NCBI GenBank assembly: GCA_013361095.1
Contig: JAATWA010000001.1
Coordinates: 1,413,001 to 1,477,000, forward strand
Reading direction: 5' to 3'
Length of the DNA: 64,000 nt
Source of the DNA: Pseudanabaena biceps
GTDB lineage: Bacteria > Cyanobacteriota > Cyanobacteriia > Pseudanabaenales > Pseudanabaenaceae
Positions within the stretch are counted from its first letter, which is position 1. Each line of letters opens with the position of its first letter. Of this stretch, positions 52,601-61,048 are shown one piece after another. Under the pieces are notes generated by a model. That model saw only the letters and a list, made by a program, of their open reading frames with translations, had not been told where the DNA came from and ran no database searches. The position numbers were made by a program, and so were the translations under genes.

Positions 52601-54034
52601 ATGCTTGAAATTTCAGAAGCAGATATTTTATCCCGACTTCGGTTTGATAACCCTTGGTGGGAACAAGGTAAAGAAGGAAAAATAACTTACGAAAATACAC
52701 CTCGACGTAAGTACTTCGAGACTTTTTATGAAAATATTTTGGATTCAAATGTTCGTCGAGCGATCGTTTTAATGGGGCCAAGGCGCGTTGGTAAAACAGT
52801 TATGGTTTATCACACCATTCGCGAACTCTTAGACTCTGGTGTAGAAGCAACAAATATTTTATACATTTCTCTTGAAACTCCAATCTATACGGGACTACAT
52901 TTAGAACGGATACTTAATTATTTTCAGAAACTTTTTGAGCATAAACGAAATGCAAAACTGTTTGTTTTCTTTGACGAAATTCAGTATTTGCGTGATTGGG
53001 AAGTACATCTTAAATCTCTAGTTGACTCCTATGCAGACTATCGCTTTATTGTTACGGGTTCTGCGGCGGCGGCACTAAGGTTAAAAAGCAATGAGTCTGG
53101 GGCTGGTCGCTTTAGTGATTATGTTTTGCCACCACTAACTTTTGCTGAGTACTTGATGTTTATTGGACGAGAATCTGAACTTATAAAATTAACGACAATT
53201 AAAGATTTTGATTTAGAGAAAAATGAATACTCTGTTACAAATATCAAAGCTCTCAATGAAGAGTTCATAAACTACTTAAACTTTGGTGGCTATCCAGAGG
53301 CTGTTTTTTCAGAAACTATCAGGCAAAACCCCAGTCAGTATATCAAAAGTGACATTATCGATAAGGTATTACTTCGAGATTTGCCAAGTCTTTATGGTAT
53401 CAATGATATTCAAGAATTAAATAGACTGTTTACAACACTAGCTTATAACTCTGGGAATGAAGTAAGTCTAGATGGATTGTCCAAATCCTCTGGTGTTGCA
53501 AAGAATACGATCAAGCGTTATCTTGAATATCTTGAGGCTGCATTCCTAATTCGTCGAGTTGAGCGAATAGATAACAATGCAAAGAGATTCAAGAGAGCGA
53601 TGTGTTTCAAGGTTTACTTAACCAATCCATCCATGAGAGCCGCCTTGTTTGGACAACTTGACGCAAATTCTGAAGCTATGGGAGCTATGACTGAAACTGC
53701 AATTTTTAGTCAATGGCAGCACAGTGAAATTACTGAACTTTATTATGCACGATGGAAATCGGGGGAGGTTGATATCGTTCACTTAGATAAGGTTAATCAA
53801 TTACCCTCTTGGATTGTTGAAGTGAAGTGGAGCGATCGCCCTTACAGAACACTTGCTGAACTTGATAATTGCGTTGAATTTGTGAATAAGCATCCTAATA
53901 TATCTCAGCCAATTTTGGTAACTAGTCAAACTATCTCAGATAGAGGCATTCAATATAAAGGGGTAGAATTTGAATTTTGTCCATCTAGTCTCTATGCTTA
54001 TATTCTGGGAGCTAATCTCTTGTCTGATTTTTAG
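52601..54034 (+). CDS. AAA ATPase with DUF4143 domain
   Basis: 477 residues. Walker A GPRRVGKT at 59-66, Walker B LFVFFDEIQYL, sensor FIVTGSAAAALR, then DUF4143 from about residue 210 and a C-terminal restriction-like region (SGEVDIVHLDK, WIVEVKWSDRP). These proteins are common in accessory regions; none has a well-defined role, though nuclease-like DUF4143 tails and self-regulation have been proposed. Preceded by a palindrome that may be its operator; divergent from the nuclease-like gene. Confidence 0.85.
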   Translation: MLEISEADILSRLRFDNPWWEQGKEGKITYENTPRRKYFETFYENILDSNVRRAIVLMGPRRVGKTVMVYHTIRELLDSGVEATNILYISLETPIYTGLHLERILNYFQKLFEHKRNAKLFVFFDEIQYLRDWEVHLKSLVDSYADYRFIVTGSAAAALRLKSNESGAGRFSDYVLPPLTFAEYLMFIGRESELIKLTTIKDFDLEKNEYSVTNIKALNEEFINYLNFGGYPEAVFSETIRQNPSQYIKSDIIDKVLLRDLPSLYGINDIQELNRLFTTLAYNSGNEVSLDGLSKSSGVAKNTIKRYLEYLEAAFLIRRVERIDNNAKRFKRAMCFKVYLTNPSMRAALFGQLDANSEAMGAMTETAIFSQWQHSEITELYYARWKSGEVDIVHLDKVNQLPSWIVEVKWSDRPYRTLAELDNCVEFVNKHPNISQPILVTSQTISDRGIQYKGVEFEFCPSSLYAYILGANLLSDF

Positions 54035-54037
54035 GTT

Positions 54038-54078
54038 GCGCGATCGCCCCAACTCAATCTCTAAAAATTATGATCGCC
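54038..54078. repeat. HIP1-bracketed spacer repeat, last copy
   Basis: GCGCGATCGCCCCAACTCAA...AAATTATGATCGCC between the ATPase gene and ffh; the right HIP1 site is decayed. Confidence 0.55.
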
Positions 54079-54163
54079 ATCGCAATTTTGCCTGATCGCG
54101 ATCAATGTCACGGCGGTAACGGTAAATTAGTAGTTAGAACCAAAAGCAAAAGCAAAACTAGAT

Positions 54164-55588
54164 ATGTTTGATGAAATCGCCGATAAATTTGAGGCGGCTT
54201 GGAAAAAGTTACGCGGACAGGACAAAATCTCTGATTCTAATATCCAAGGCGCAATTCGTGAAGTACGCAGGGCGCTATTAGAGGCAGATGTCAACCTACA
54301 AGTTGTCAAAGAATTTGTTGAAGAAATCTCCAAACAGGCTCAAGGGGCTGATGTGATCGCAGGGGTGCGCCCCGATCAGCAATTTATCAAGATCGTCTAT
54401 GACGAATTGGTAAGGACGATGGGCGAGGCAAATGTCCCACTCGCCGAAGCTGTCAGTGCGCCGACTGTAATTTTGATGGCGGGTTTGCAGGGTACGGGTA
54501 AAACGACTGCTACCGCCAAATTAGCTTTACATTTACGCAAATTAGAGCGCACGGCTTTACTGGTCGCGACTGATGTATACCGTCCTGCGGCGATCGACCA
54601 GTTGATCACCCTTGGTAAGCAAATCAATGTGCCAGTCTTTGAAATGGGCGCAGATGCTGACCCTGTGGAGATTGCCCGTCAAGGTTTAGCAAAGGCTAAG
54701 GAATTAGGCGTTAATACCGTGATTGTCGATACGGCGGGACGCTTGCAGATCGATCGCGACATGATGGATGAACTCAAGCGCGTCAAGGATGCGATCGCAC
54801 CCGATGAAGTGCTGCTGGTTGTCGATGCGATGACAGGGCAAGAGGCGGCGACTCTGACCCGCACTTTCCATGACGAGATTGGGATTACGGGCGCGATCTT
54901 GACCAAGATGGATGGCGATACTCGTGGTGGGGCGGCGCTATCGGTGCGGCAGATTTCAGGACAGCCGATTAAATTTATCGGTGTCGGTGAAAAAGTTGAA
55001 GCACTACAACCCTTTTATCCTGAACGGATGGCTTCGCGGATTTTGGGCATGGGCGATGTACTGACGTTGGTGGAGAAGGCTCAAGAAGAGATCGATCTCA
55101 CCGATGCGGCGCAGCTTCAAGAAAAGATCATGAGCGCCAAGTTTGACTTTGACGACTTCCTGAAGAATACCCGCATGATGAAAAACATGGGTTCCTTTGG
55201 TGGAATGTTGAAGATGCTTCCGGGAATGAAAATCAATGACGCGCAAATACAAGAAGCTGAAAAGCAACTTAAGCGTTGTGAGTCGATGATTAGCTCGATG
55301 ACCAAACAGGAACGCAAAGATCCTGATCTAATTTCAAAAAGTCCTAGTCGCAAACAACGAATCGCCAGTGGTTCAGGACACAAGTTACAGGATGTGACTA
55401 AGCTCGTTGCCGATTTCCAGAAGATGCGATCGCTAATGCAGCAAATGGGACAAGGCAAAATGCCCAACTTCCCAGGGATGCCCAATATGGGCGGCGGATT
55501 CCCTGGTATGGGTGGCAATCAAGCTCCATCGGGCAATCCTGCCTATGGCAAGAAGAAGAAAAAGAAGAAGGGTTTTGGAGAGCTATAG
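54164..55588 (+). CDS. ffh: Signal recognition particle protein (SRP54)
   Basis: GTPase that binds signal sequences and targets ribosomes to the membrane. 474 residues: N domain, GTPase G1 GLQGTGKTTATAKLALHLRK, RPAAIDQL, G3 DTAGRLQIDRD, G4 TKMDGDTRGGAALS, then the Met-rich M domain (MKNMGSFGGMLKMLPGM) and a Gly/Met-rich tail ending in a lysine run. Length is normal. Confidence 0.97.
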   Translation: MFDEIADKFEAAWKKLRGQDKISDSNIQGAIREVRRALLEADVNLQVVKEFVEEISKQAQGADVIAGVRPDQQFIKIVYDELVRTMGEANVPLAEAVSAPTVILMAGLQGTGKTTATAKLALHLRKLERTALLVATDVYRPAAIDQLITLGKQINVPVFEMGADADPVEIARQGLAKAKELGVNTVIVDTAGRLQIDRDMMDELKRVKDAIAPDEVLLVVDAMTGQEAATLTRTFHDEIGITGAILTKMDGDTRGGAALSVRQISGQPIKFIGVGEKVEALQPFYPERMASRILGMGDVLTLVEKAQEEIDLTDAAQLQEKIMSAKFDFDDFLKNTRMMKNMGSFGGMLKMLPGMKINDAQIQEAEKQLKRCESMISSMTKQERKDPDLISKSPSRKQRIASGSGHKLQDVTKLVADFQKMRSLMQQMGQGKMPNFPGMPNMGGGFPGMGGNQAPSGNPAYGKKKKKKKGFGEL

Positions 55589-55600
55589 CTTTAGCTAGCC

Positions 55601-55652
55601 AAACCCCAAGAGAGAGTTGTGGCGCAATCGCCACAACTCTCTCTTGGGGTTT
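55601..55652. terminator. Palindrome after ffh; first copy beyond the island
   Basis: AAACCCCAAGAGAGAGTTGT with perfect complement around CAAT. It marks the return of the palindrome family after a 16-kb absence. Confidence 0.75.
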
Positions 55653-55744
55653 AATTTTGCCCAGATACTTAGTCAAGCTTTCAAAATATTTATGGGTTTG
55701 AGTTTGAGTGCAAGTTATCCTATAAATACCTAGGGTAAAAAGTC

Positions 55745-57148
55745 GTGATCGAAATACATCAAATTGGTGAAGTTGTACAATCGCGCTATCGCATTACTGA
55801 CATTCTCGGTGAGGGTGGGATTGGTATTACCTATAGTGCTGAAGACTTGCAAACTGGCGATCGCATAGCTTTAAAAGCGCTGACATTTCGGCGCATGAAT
55901 GATTGGAAGGTATTAGAGCTATTTGAACGGGAAGCGAAGGTGTTAGCCCAACTTGATCATCCCGCGATCGCTAGTTATTTAGACTACTTCCAGATAGATA
56001 GTGAGAATGATCGCGGTTTTTATATTGTTCAAGAGTTAGTGGAAGGGCGATCGCTGTCAAAAGCAATCATGGAGGGATGGCATGGTAGTGAGGCAGATAT
56101 TCGGGCGATCGCGGAACAAGTTTTAGAAATTTTGATCTATCTACATGGCTTAAAGCCTCCTGTGATCCATCGTGATATTAAGCCGCAAAATCTGATTTTA
56201 CAATCTGACGGAAAAGTGATGTTAGTGGATTTTGGGGCGGTGCAAGATACCTATCGCAATAGTCATGTGGGCGGTAGTACGGTAGTGGGAACCTATGGCT
56301 ATATGCCTCCTGAGCAATTTCGAGGAAAGTCTGTACCAGCAACTGATCTATATGCTTTGGGAGCAACTATTCTATTTCTACTAACGGGGCGATCGCCTGC
56401 GGACTTACCAGAAGTTAAGCTCAAAATTAGTTTCCGTAAATTTGTCAGTATTTCTAATCATTTTGCGGATTGGCTAGAGCAAATGATTGAACCTGCGATC
56501 GAGGATCGATTTAAGAATGCACGTCAAGCTTTAAATTTTTTGCAGAATGAGGCATCCTTTGCAAGTAAATCCCAAGAGCTAGATGCTTATCGTTTGCTTA
56601 CTTCTCTCAGTAATCGCCAGTCTATTGGAGTGCGCTATTCTAAGCCTTTAGGAAGTCGCATTGAACTCAAAAAAACTGATGAATTTATAGAAGTTAATAT
56701 TCCACCTTCTGGATGGCGTGGTGATGGAATCAGTATTTTACTATTTGCGCTGTTGTGGGATGGATTTCTCGTTATTTGGACATCTCTTGCTGCTAGAGCA
56801 GGAATATTTGCACTGTTCTCAATTCCCTTTTGGATTGTAGGGGCTGGCATGACGTATGTAGGCCTATTAACGGTATATGGCAAAGTAAATGTGCTGATTA
56901 ATGATCAAACTTTTAAGATTAATTGGGATGTTTTGGGAGTGCGGCGTTTAGTGCAGGGCAAGACCGAAGATTTAAGGCTGGCGGAGCTAAAAAGCTCCTA
57001 CGAAGTCAATAATCAGCCTGTCATGGAGTTATGTCTCTATCAAGGAGTTTATTCTCATAAGTTTGGTTCAGGGTTAAGTCGCGTTGAGAAGGAGTGGCTA
57101 CTTCAAGAAATAAATGACTTTCTAGAATTGTGGCGATCGCGTCATTAA
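55745..57148 (+). CDS. Ser/Thr protein kinase with two C-terminal membrane helices
   Basis: 467 residues from a GTG start. Kinase domain (about residues 14-275): GEGGIGITYSAED, IALKAL Lys, HRDIKPQNLIL with catalytic Asp, DFGAVQDT, PPEQFRG. The C-terminal part has two hydrophobic helices (ILLFALLWDGFLVIWTSLAA, IFALFSIPFWIVGAGMTYVG) and a small domain. Substrate unknown. Transcribed alone. Confidence 0.9.
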   Translation: MIEIHQIGEVVQSRYRITDILGEGGIGITYSAEDLQTGDRIALKALTFRRMNDWKVLELFEREAKVLAQLDHPAIASYLDYFQIDSENDRGFYIVQELVEGRSLSKAIMEGWHGSEADIRAIAEQVLEILIYLHGLKPPVIHRDIKPQNLILQSDGKVMLVDFGAVQDTYRNSHVGGSTVVGTYGYMPPEQFRGKSVPATDLYALGATILFLLTGRSPADLPEVKLKISFRKFVSISNHFADWLEQMIEPAIEDRFKNARQALNFLQNEASFASKSQELDAYRLLTSLSNRQSIGVRYSKPLGSRIELKKTDEFIEVNIPPSGWRGDGISILLFALLWDGFLVIWTSLAARAGIFALFSIPFWIVGAGMTYVGLLTVYGKVNVLINDQTFKINWDVLGVRRLVQGKTEDLRLAELKSSYEVNNQPVMELCLYQGVYSHKFGSGLSRVEKEWLLQEINDFLELWRSRH

Positions 57149-57152
57149 TTCT

Positions 57153-57254
57153 TACAGCGCTTTGCGCTCAATCCCGAACCAAGAATTTTTTTGAAAGTGT
57201 TGCTTTGCAACACTTTCAAAAAAATTCTTGGTTCGTTTGATCGGAATTGCTGTA
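57153..57254 (-). repeat. 105-bp element, copy F (inverted)
   Basis: Full copy on the minus strand: GATTACAGC... reads here as TTACAGCGCTTTGCGCTCAA, hairpin AAGAATTTTTTTGAAAGTG with complement around TTT, then GGTTCGTTTGATCGGAATTGCTGTA. It follows the kinase stop by 4 bp. A solo TTACAGCGCTTTGCGCT end lies at 57262-57279. Confidence 0.8.
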
Positions 57255-57280
57255 GATGAGGATTACAGCGCTTTGCGCTT

Positions 57281-57326
57281 TTTAAAACCCAAAGAAGGGA
57301 GTTAACTCCCTTCTTTGGGTTTTAAA
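57281..57326. terminator. Palindrome upstream of the YpfJ-type gene
   Basis: TTTAAAACCCAAAGAAGGGA-GTTAAC-TCCC... with perfect complement; shoulders AAAACCCAA/TTGGGTTTT, no GC-rich core. Confidence 0.7.
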
Positions 57327-57404
57327 AGGAAAAATGCAGTTTTGGTTGGAGCGTAAAGAGTTATATTTTGCTTAATCAAGCTGCTTTACCACAGGATTAA
57401 CACT

Positions 57405-58286
57405 ATGAAATGGGATGAAATGCGCGAGAGCGACAATGTTGAAGATGAGCGTGGTAACGGCTCTTCATCAGGCTCTGGTTCGTCTTCAGCTAATCTACTG
57501 GGAGGATTAGGTGCTGGAGGCATGGCGATCGCGGTAATTATTGGATTAATTTTTAAAGTTGATCCCGCCCAGATTTTGAGCTTTCTTACCAGCACTAAAA
57601 CTGCACCCGCACCTCAAGCATTAGTTAAAACCCCGATTAAAGATCGCGATTCGGCTTTTGTTAAGTCAGTTCTGGGCGACACTGAGGATACATGGGCGAA
57701 AATTTTTAAACAACAACTAAAAACAAACTATCAACCACCCAAATTAGTTTTGTTTGATGGCTCGGTTAATTCTGCCTGCGGATCAGCGCAAACATCCGCT
57801 GGCCCCTTTTATTGTCCTGCGGATAGCAAAGTTTATCTAGATATGGGTTTCTTTAAATATCTAGAAGCTACGGCTGGCGACGATGCTGACTTTGCTAGAG
57901 CCTATGCGATCGCCCACGAAGTTGGTCATCACATCCAAAATTTGCGTGGGACATCGGGTAAGGTGAGACAGCTCAAATCTGGCTCCTCTAAAACCCAAGC
58001 CAATGAACTTTCTGTGCGTATAGAACTCCAAGCTGATTGTCTAGCAGGAGTGTGGGGACATTTTGCATCTCAACGCCAATTAATTGGCGATCGGGATATA
58101 GCCAAAGCTCTCGACACAGCTACACAGATTGGTGACGATTATTTACAGAAGCAATCAAGAGGCGGACACGTAATTCCTGAGTCATTTACCCACGGTACTT
58201 CTCAACAAAGGGTTACTTGGTTTAAGCGCGGTCTAGAAGCGGGCAACATTGACCAATGTGATACGTTTGCCGCACAACAGCTATAG
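57405..58286 (+). CDS. Neutral zinc metallopeptidase (YpfJ/KPN family)
   Basis: 293 residues: Ser/Gly-rich linker (NGSSSGSGSSSANLLG), one membrane helix (GGMAIAVIIGLIF), then an extracytoplasmic domain with ACGSAQTSAGPFYCPADSKVYLD and the zinc motif AIAHEVGHHIQNL, later RIELQADCLAGVWGHFA, both hallmarks of the YpfJ family. Function of the family unknown. Start ATG 57405. Confidence 0.9.
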   Translation: MKWDEMRESDNVEDERGNGSSSGSGSSSANLLGGLGAGGMAIAVIIGLIFKVDPAQILSFLTSTKTAPAPQALVKTPIKDRDSAFVKSVLGDTEDTWAKIFKQQLKTNYQPPKLVLFDGSVNSACGSAQTSAGPFYCPADSKVYLDMGFFKYLEATAGDDADFARAYAIAHEVGHHIQNLRGTSGKVRQLKSGSSKTQANELSVRIELQADCLAGVWGHFASQRQLIGDRDIAKALDTATQIGDDYLQKQSRGGHVIPESFTHGTSQQRVTWFKRGLEAGNIDQCDTFAAQQL

Positions 58287-58296
58287 AAACCCAAAA

Positions 58297-58333
58297 AGCT
58301 TAATGGCGGCGCGTTGCGCCGCCATTAAGCTTT
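58297..58333. terminator. Palindrome after the YpfJ-type gene
   Basis: AAGCTTAATGGCGGCGC-GTT-GCGCCGCCATTAAGCTT; the outer shoulders are partly lost (AAACCCA on the left only). Confidence 0.7.
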
Positions 58334-58450
58334 CTATTACAGATAGGACTTACGCAAAATTCAAATTGCCCTCATCCCCCAACCCCTTCTCCCAGAGCAG
58401 GAGAAGGGGAGTAAGAAAATTTCTTGTTCCCCTCTCCCTTTTTGGGAGAG

Positions 58451-59746
58451 CAGGGTGGTTTCATTTTCGGAAAGGCAAACAGGAAGGAAGTTACAGAAAA
58501 ATTAGAGGGAGAAAAATCAGTAAGAATAAGAACAAGAGAGAATATCAAAAACTTGGTGAACTTGATTAGCGAGAACACGTTGCCCCTGAGGAATCGTGCG
58601 ATAACCAAGACGGCGGACAGTAGTCATGATAAAGCAGTGAATAATAGCCCAAATAGTAGGAGCATTGCCGCCACGTCGTAAGCCAGTATCCTCTTGAAAA
58701 AGGACATCATGCACCCAATGCAAGCGATTTTCAATACCCCAGTGTAGGCGAATCGGGTCCAGAAACTGAGCCGCATTAAGAGCCAAATCAGAAATATAAC
58801 CAAGGGACTCGAAAAAGGGCTTATCATCACGCCAGCCCTCGCGTTCGACATAAATCAAAGACTGTAGAGACGACCAATGTTTGCGTAAGTGAAGTGGAGC
58901 AGGATAGACCCAAACACGACGACGCACTTGCCGACCATGAGATTTGTCAAACTCTTCGGCATAACTAAGAGCGACCGTGTTTTGATGTAAGTGATCCAAA
59001 GCCTTGACCAGATTGGGTTGATTATTTTTGAGGGCAATCAAATAATGCTGTTCCTGCTCAGCAATTAATTTCACCGTATCTTTTTGGCAATGTAAGGCAT
59101 CCATTGTGAAAGAGGCTGGTTGTCCTTGTAAGGAAGTAATCACTTGTTTAACTACTTCGATTTCGCTGATTTGCTTATTTTCAGATACAGCAAGGGCAAT
59201 TACTTCTCCTGTTTCGTGGGTAAAGGCTGACACGGTACTGGTAAAGTTTTGCTTAGAATCGGTCTGATTGGTGACCGTACATTTGATGCTTTTACCGTCC
59301 ATCGCTAGCCATTGCCCTGATTCTCCTGTATGACTATTTCGACACCACTCGTTAAATAGTTTGACTACTGACTCGATTTCTACCCCTTGAATGACACGGC
59401 GAAAGGTGGAGTATGAGGGGATTTGGCTCTCTGGTGCTAGCTCTAGCATTGTTTGTAGCGTTTGCCAATGTTTCTCACAGAAATCTGCTAATGGGCGATA
59501 TCCGTGATAATTACACAATACTCCCAGCAAGGTTAAGCACATTACTAGCCACAAGGGATGGCGCTTACCTTTACTTTTTCGAGGGTCTGGGATCTGCTTT
59601 AATTGTTCTATAAAGTTCATGGTCTGGTTTTGCTTTTTGCTTAGCTTCTACCAGACCATTTTTTACTGTTTTGGCTTCTTCTCCTAACTCTTGCTCTTTT
59701 CTGTACTCTTTACACGATAGCCCTTTCCGAAAATGAAACCACCCTG
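58451..59746 (-). mobile_element. ISAs1-family insertion sequence
   Basis: About 1.3 kb. Perfect 25-bp terminal inverted repeats CAGGGTGGTTTCATTTTCGG... (58451-58475) and its complement (59722-59746). CAGGG ends are typical of ISAs1. Flanks carry a 19-bp direct repeat CTCTCCCTTTTTGGGAGAG on both sides, longer than the 8-10 bp usual for the family; this sequence is itself an inverted repeat. Confidence 0.85.
58517..59620 (-). CDS. ISAs1-family transposase (DDE)
   Basis: 367 residues, full length: IPDPRKSKGKRHPLWLVMCL, the DDE_Tnp_1-assoc N-terminus, first Asp in LAMDGKSIKCT, second Asp in FTMDALHCQKDT, Glu in HWGIENRLHWVHDVLFQED. All catalytic acids are visible and the frame is unbroken, so the IS may be active. 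Confidence 0.93.
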   Translation of the reverse strand: MNFIEQLKQIPDPRKSKGKRHPLWLVMCLTLLGVLCNYHGYRPLADFCEKHWQTLQTMLELAPESQIPSYSTFRRVIQGVEIESVVKLFNEWCRNSHTGESGQWLAMDGKSIKCTVTNQTDSKQNFTSTVSAFTHETGEVIALAVSENKQISEIEVVKQVITSLQGQPASFTMDALHCQKDTVKLIAEQEQHYLIALKNNQPNLVKALDHLHQNTVALSYAEEFDKSHGRQVRRRVWVYPAPLHLRKHWSSLQSLIYVEREGWRDDKPFFESLGYISDLALNAAQFLDPIRLHWGIENRLHWVHDVLFQEDTGLRRGGNAPTIWAIIHCFIMTTVRRLGYRTIPQGQRVLANQVHQVFDILSCSYSY

Positions 59747-59839
59747 CTCTCCCTTTTTGGGAGAGGGGCTAGGGGTGAGGAGCTTAGTAACTTCTGCGTA
59801 AGTCCTAACATAGATTGCGCTGCCTCTCTCTTGATTGAT

Positions 59840-61048
59840 CTAAGTTCTGTTTAATTTTTGATCGCCAAACTTCAAAACTCTAATCACCAAAGTAATTACT
59901 GTAATCAGTCCACATAAAATCGTCAAAATCCAGCTTTTAGCAGTCCATTCTACTGCGCCTAAATAATTAGAACCGATCGCAATAGTATGAATGGAAGCAA
60001 GTACTAAAGCAGGAACCGATAGTAAATGTAAATAGCGCCAAGTTTTACCGAGCTTTGCCACCATCCAATCAGAGCTTGTTAGCGCCGCAGGAGTCATTAA
60101 AACGATCGCGATCGCGCCTAGCCAAATCGAAATCTGATGCTGTGGAATCATGAAAGAGAGAGCATCAAACTTCCATTGCAAAGTATGATCAATTTTGTGG
60201 AATGCATGGGCTAGGGATAGGACAAATGCGCCGACTCCGATCGCTCTCCGATAGAAAATTAAAGCTGAGCAGAACTTAAAAATTTGACTAAGGGGACGCG
60301 CCGCGATGGCCAGCATCAGCAATATCAATCCACCATGCCCTGTATAGTCCACCATGTCACTGGTGCGTAATAGCGTCAAAACACCGATGGTCAGAGTAAT
60401 CCATCCGCCTAATCTAAATAACTGACTACGGCGATCGCGGCTAAGCATTCCTGCAAATACGCCGATACAAAGCATCGATGGTAAAGTTCCAATCCCAAAC
60501 GCTAGCATTGTTAGCGCTCCCTGTATCATGTCGCTAGTTTCTGCTGCCTTGAGTTGAGCAGTATACAGAAATCCACAGGGAATCAATCCCCACGTCATGC
60601 CTAACAGTGCAGGCGTAAGTGGATGAGAATGCAGGGATAAGCGCATCATCGCATTGCTCAAACGTTGATGGAGACCGATCTGTGCCATCGGATTGAGAAA
60701 AGGAATATTAGGAATTCCTGAAGGCTGAATTTGGGAAATTCCCATCCAGACTAGAAGAACTCCTGTAAATATAGCTAGCCAACGACGTAAGTCGCTCTCT
60801 AGTCCTGCAAACTGTCCTCCCGCCGCCAACACTGACCCGATCGCACCAATGGCTGCTCCTGCGATCGCATAGCTCAAGATTCTGCCAATATTTAGCAGTA
60901 GATGGAAGTATAAACTCTGTTGCCATTTAACAGAATTGCTATCCTTGCTAGAAAGTGAGAAAGCTACAGTCAGGGGACCACACATCCCCACACAATGACC
61001 AAAGCTTCCCAAAAAACCTAAAGCTGCGACTAGCAATAAATCTAACAT
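59840..61048 (-). CDS. TauE/SafE-like (UreH domain) membrane protein with ferric-reductase-like C-terminus
   Basis: About 402 residues. The N-terminal half has GSFGHCVGMCGPLTVAF and MTWGLIPCGFLYTAQLKAAE, paired Cys motifs of the UreH_2/CcdA-like family that handles metals or reducing equivalents. The C-terminal half has five to six helices with LAHAFHKIDH and HLLSVPALVLASIHTIAIG, like the ferric-reductase/MsrQ fold with possible haem His. Fusion of the two is seen in some cyanobacteria. Its ATG overlaps the TGA of the next gene upstream by one base. Confidence 0.75.
   Translation of the reverse strand: MLDLLLVAALGFLGSFGHCVGMCGPLTVAFSLSSKDSNSVKWQQSLYFHLLLNIGRILSYAIAGAAIGAIGSVLAAGGQFAGLESDLRRWLAIFTGVLLVWMGISQIQPSGIPNIPFLNPMAQIGLHQRLSNAMMRLSLHSHPLTPALLGMTWGLIPCGFLYTAQLKAAETSDMIQGALTMLAFGIGTLPSMLCIGVFAGMLSRDRRSQLFRLGGWITLTIGVLTLLRTSDMVDYTGHGGLILLMLAIAARPLSQIFKFCSALIFYRRAIGVGAFVLSLAHAFHKIDHTLQWKFDALSFMIPQHQISIWLGAIAIVLMTPAALTSSDWMVAKLGKTWRYLHLLSVPALVLASIHTIAIGSNYLGAVEWTAKSWILTILCGLITVITLVIRVLKFGDQKLNRT

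Larger units (their letters stand above)
58344..59807. repeat. MITE with TA target site, interrupted by an IS
   Basis: Ends TAGGACTTACGCA (58344-58356) and TGCGTAAGTCCTA (59795-59807) are perfect inverted repeats and include TA at each tip, as in IS630/Tc1-type insertions. Without the IS the element is about 150 bp. Inside it reads CCCTCATCCCCCAACCCCTT and CCCCTCTCCC, a common cyanobacterial non-autonomous element. Confidence 0.75.

Noticed and set aside
47791..54078. Integron-like cassette array
   Set aside because: The cassette-spacer repeats tempt this reading, but no integrase is present and the repeats lack attC-like paired core sites; cassettes also differ in orientation.
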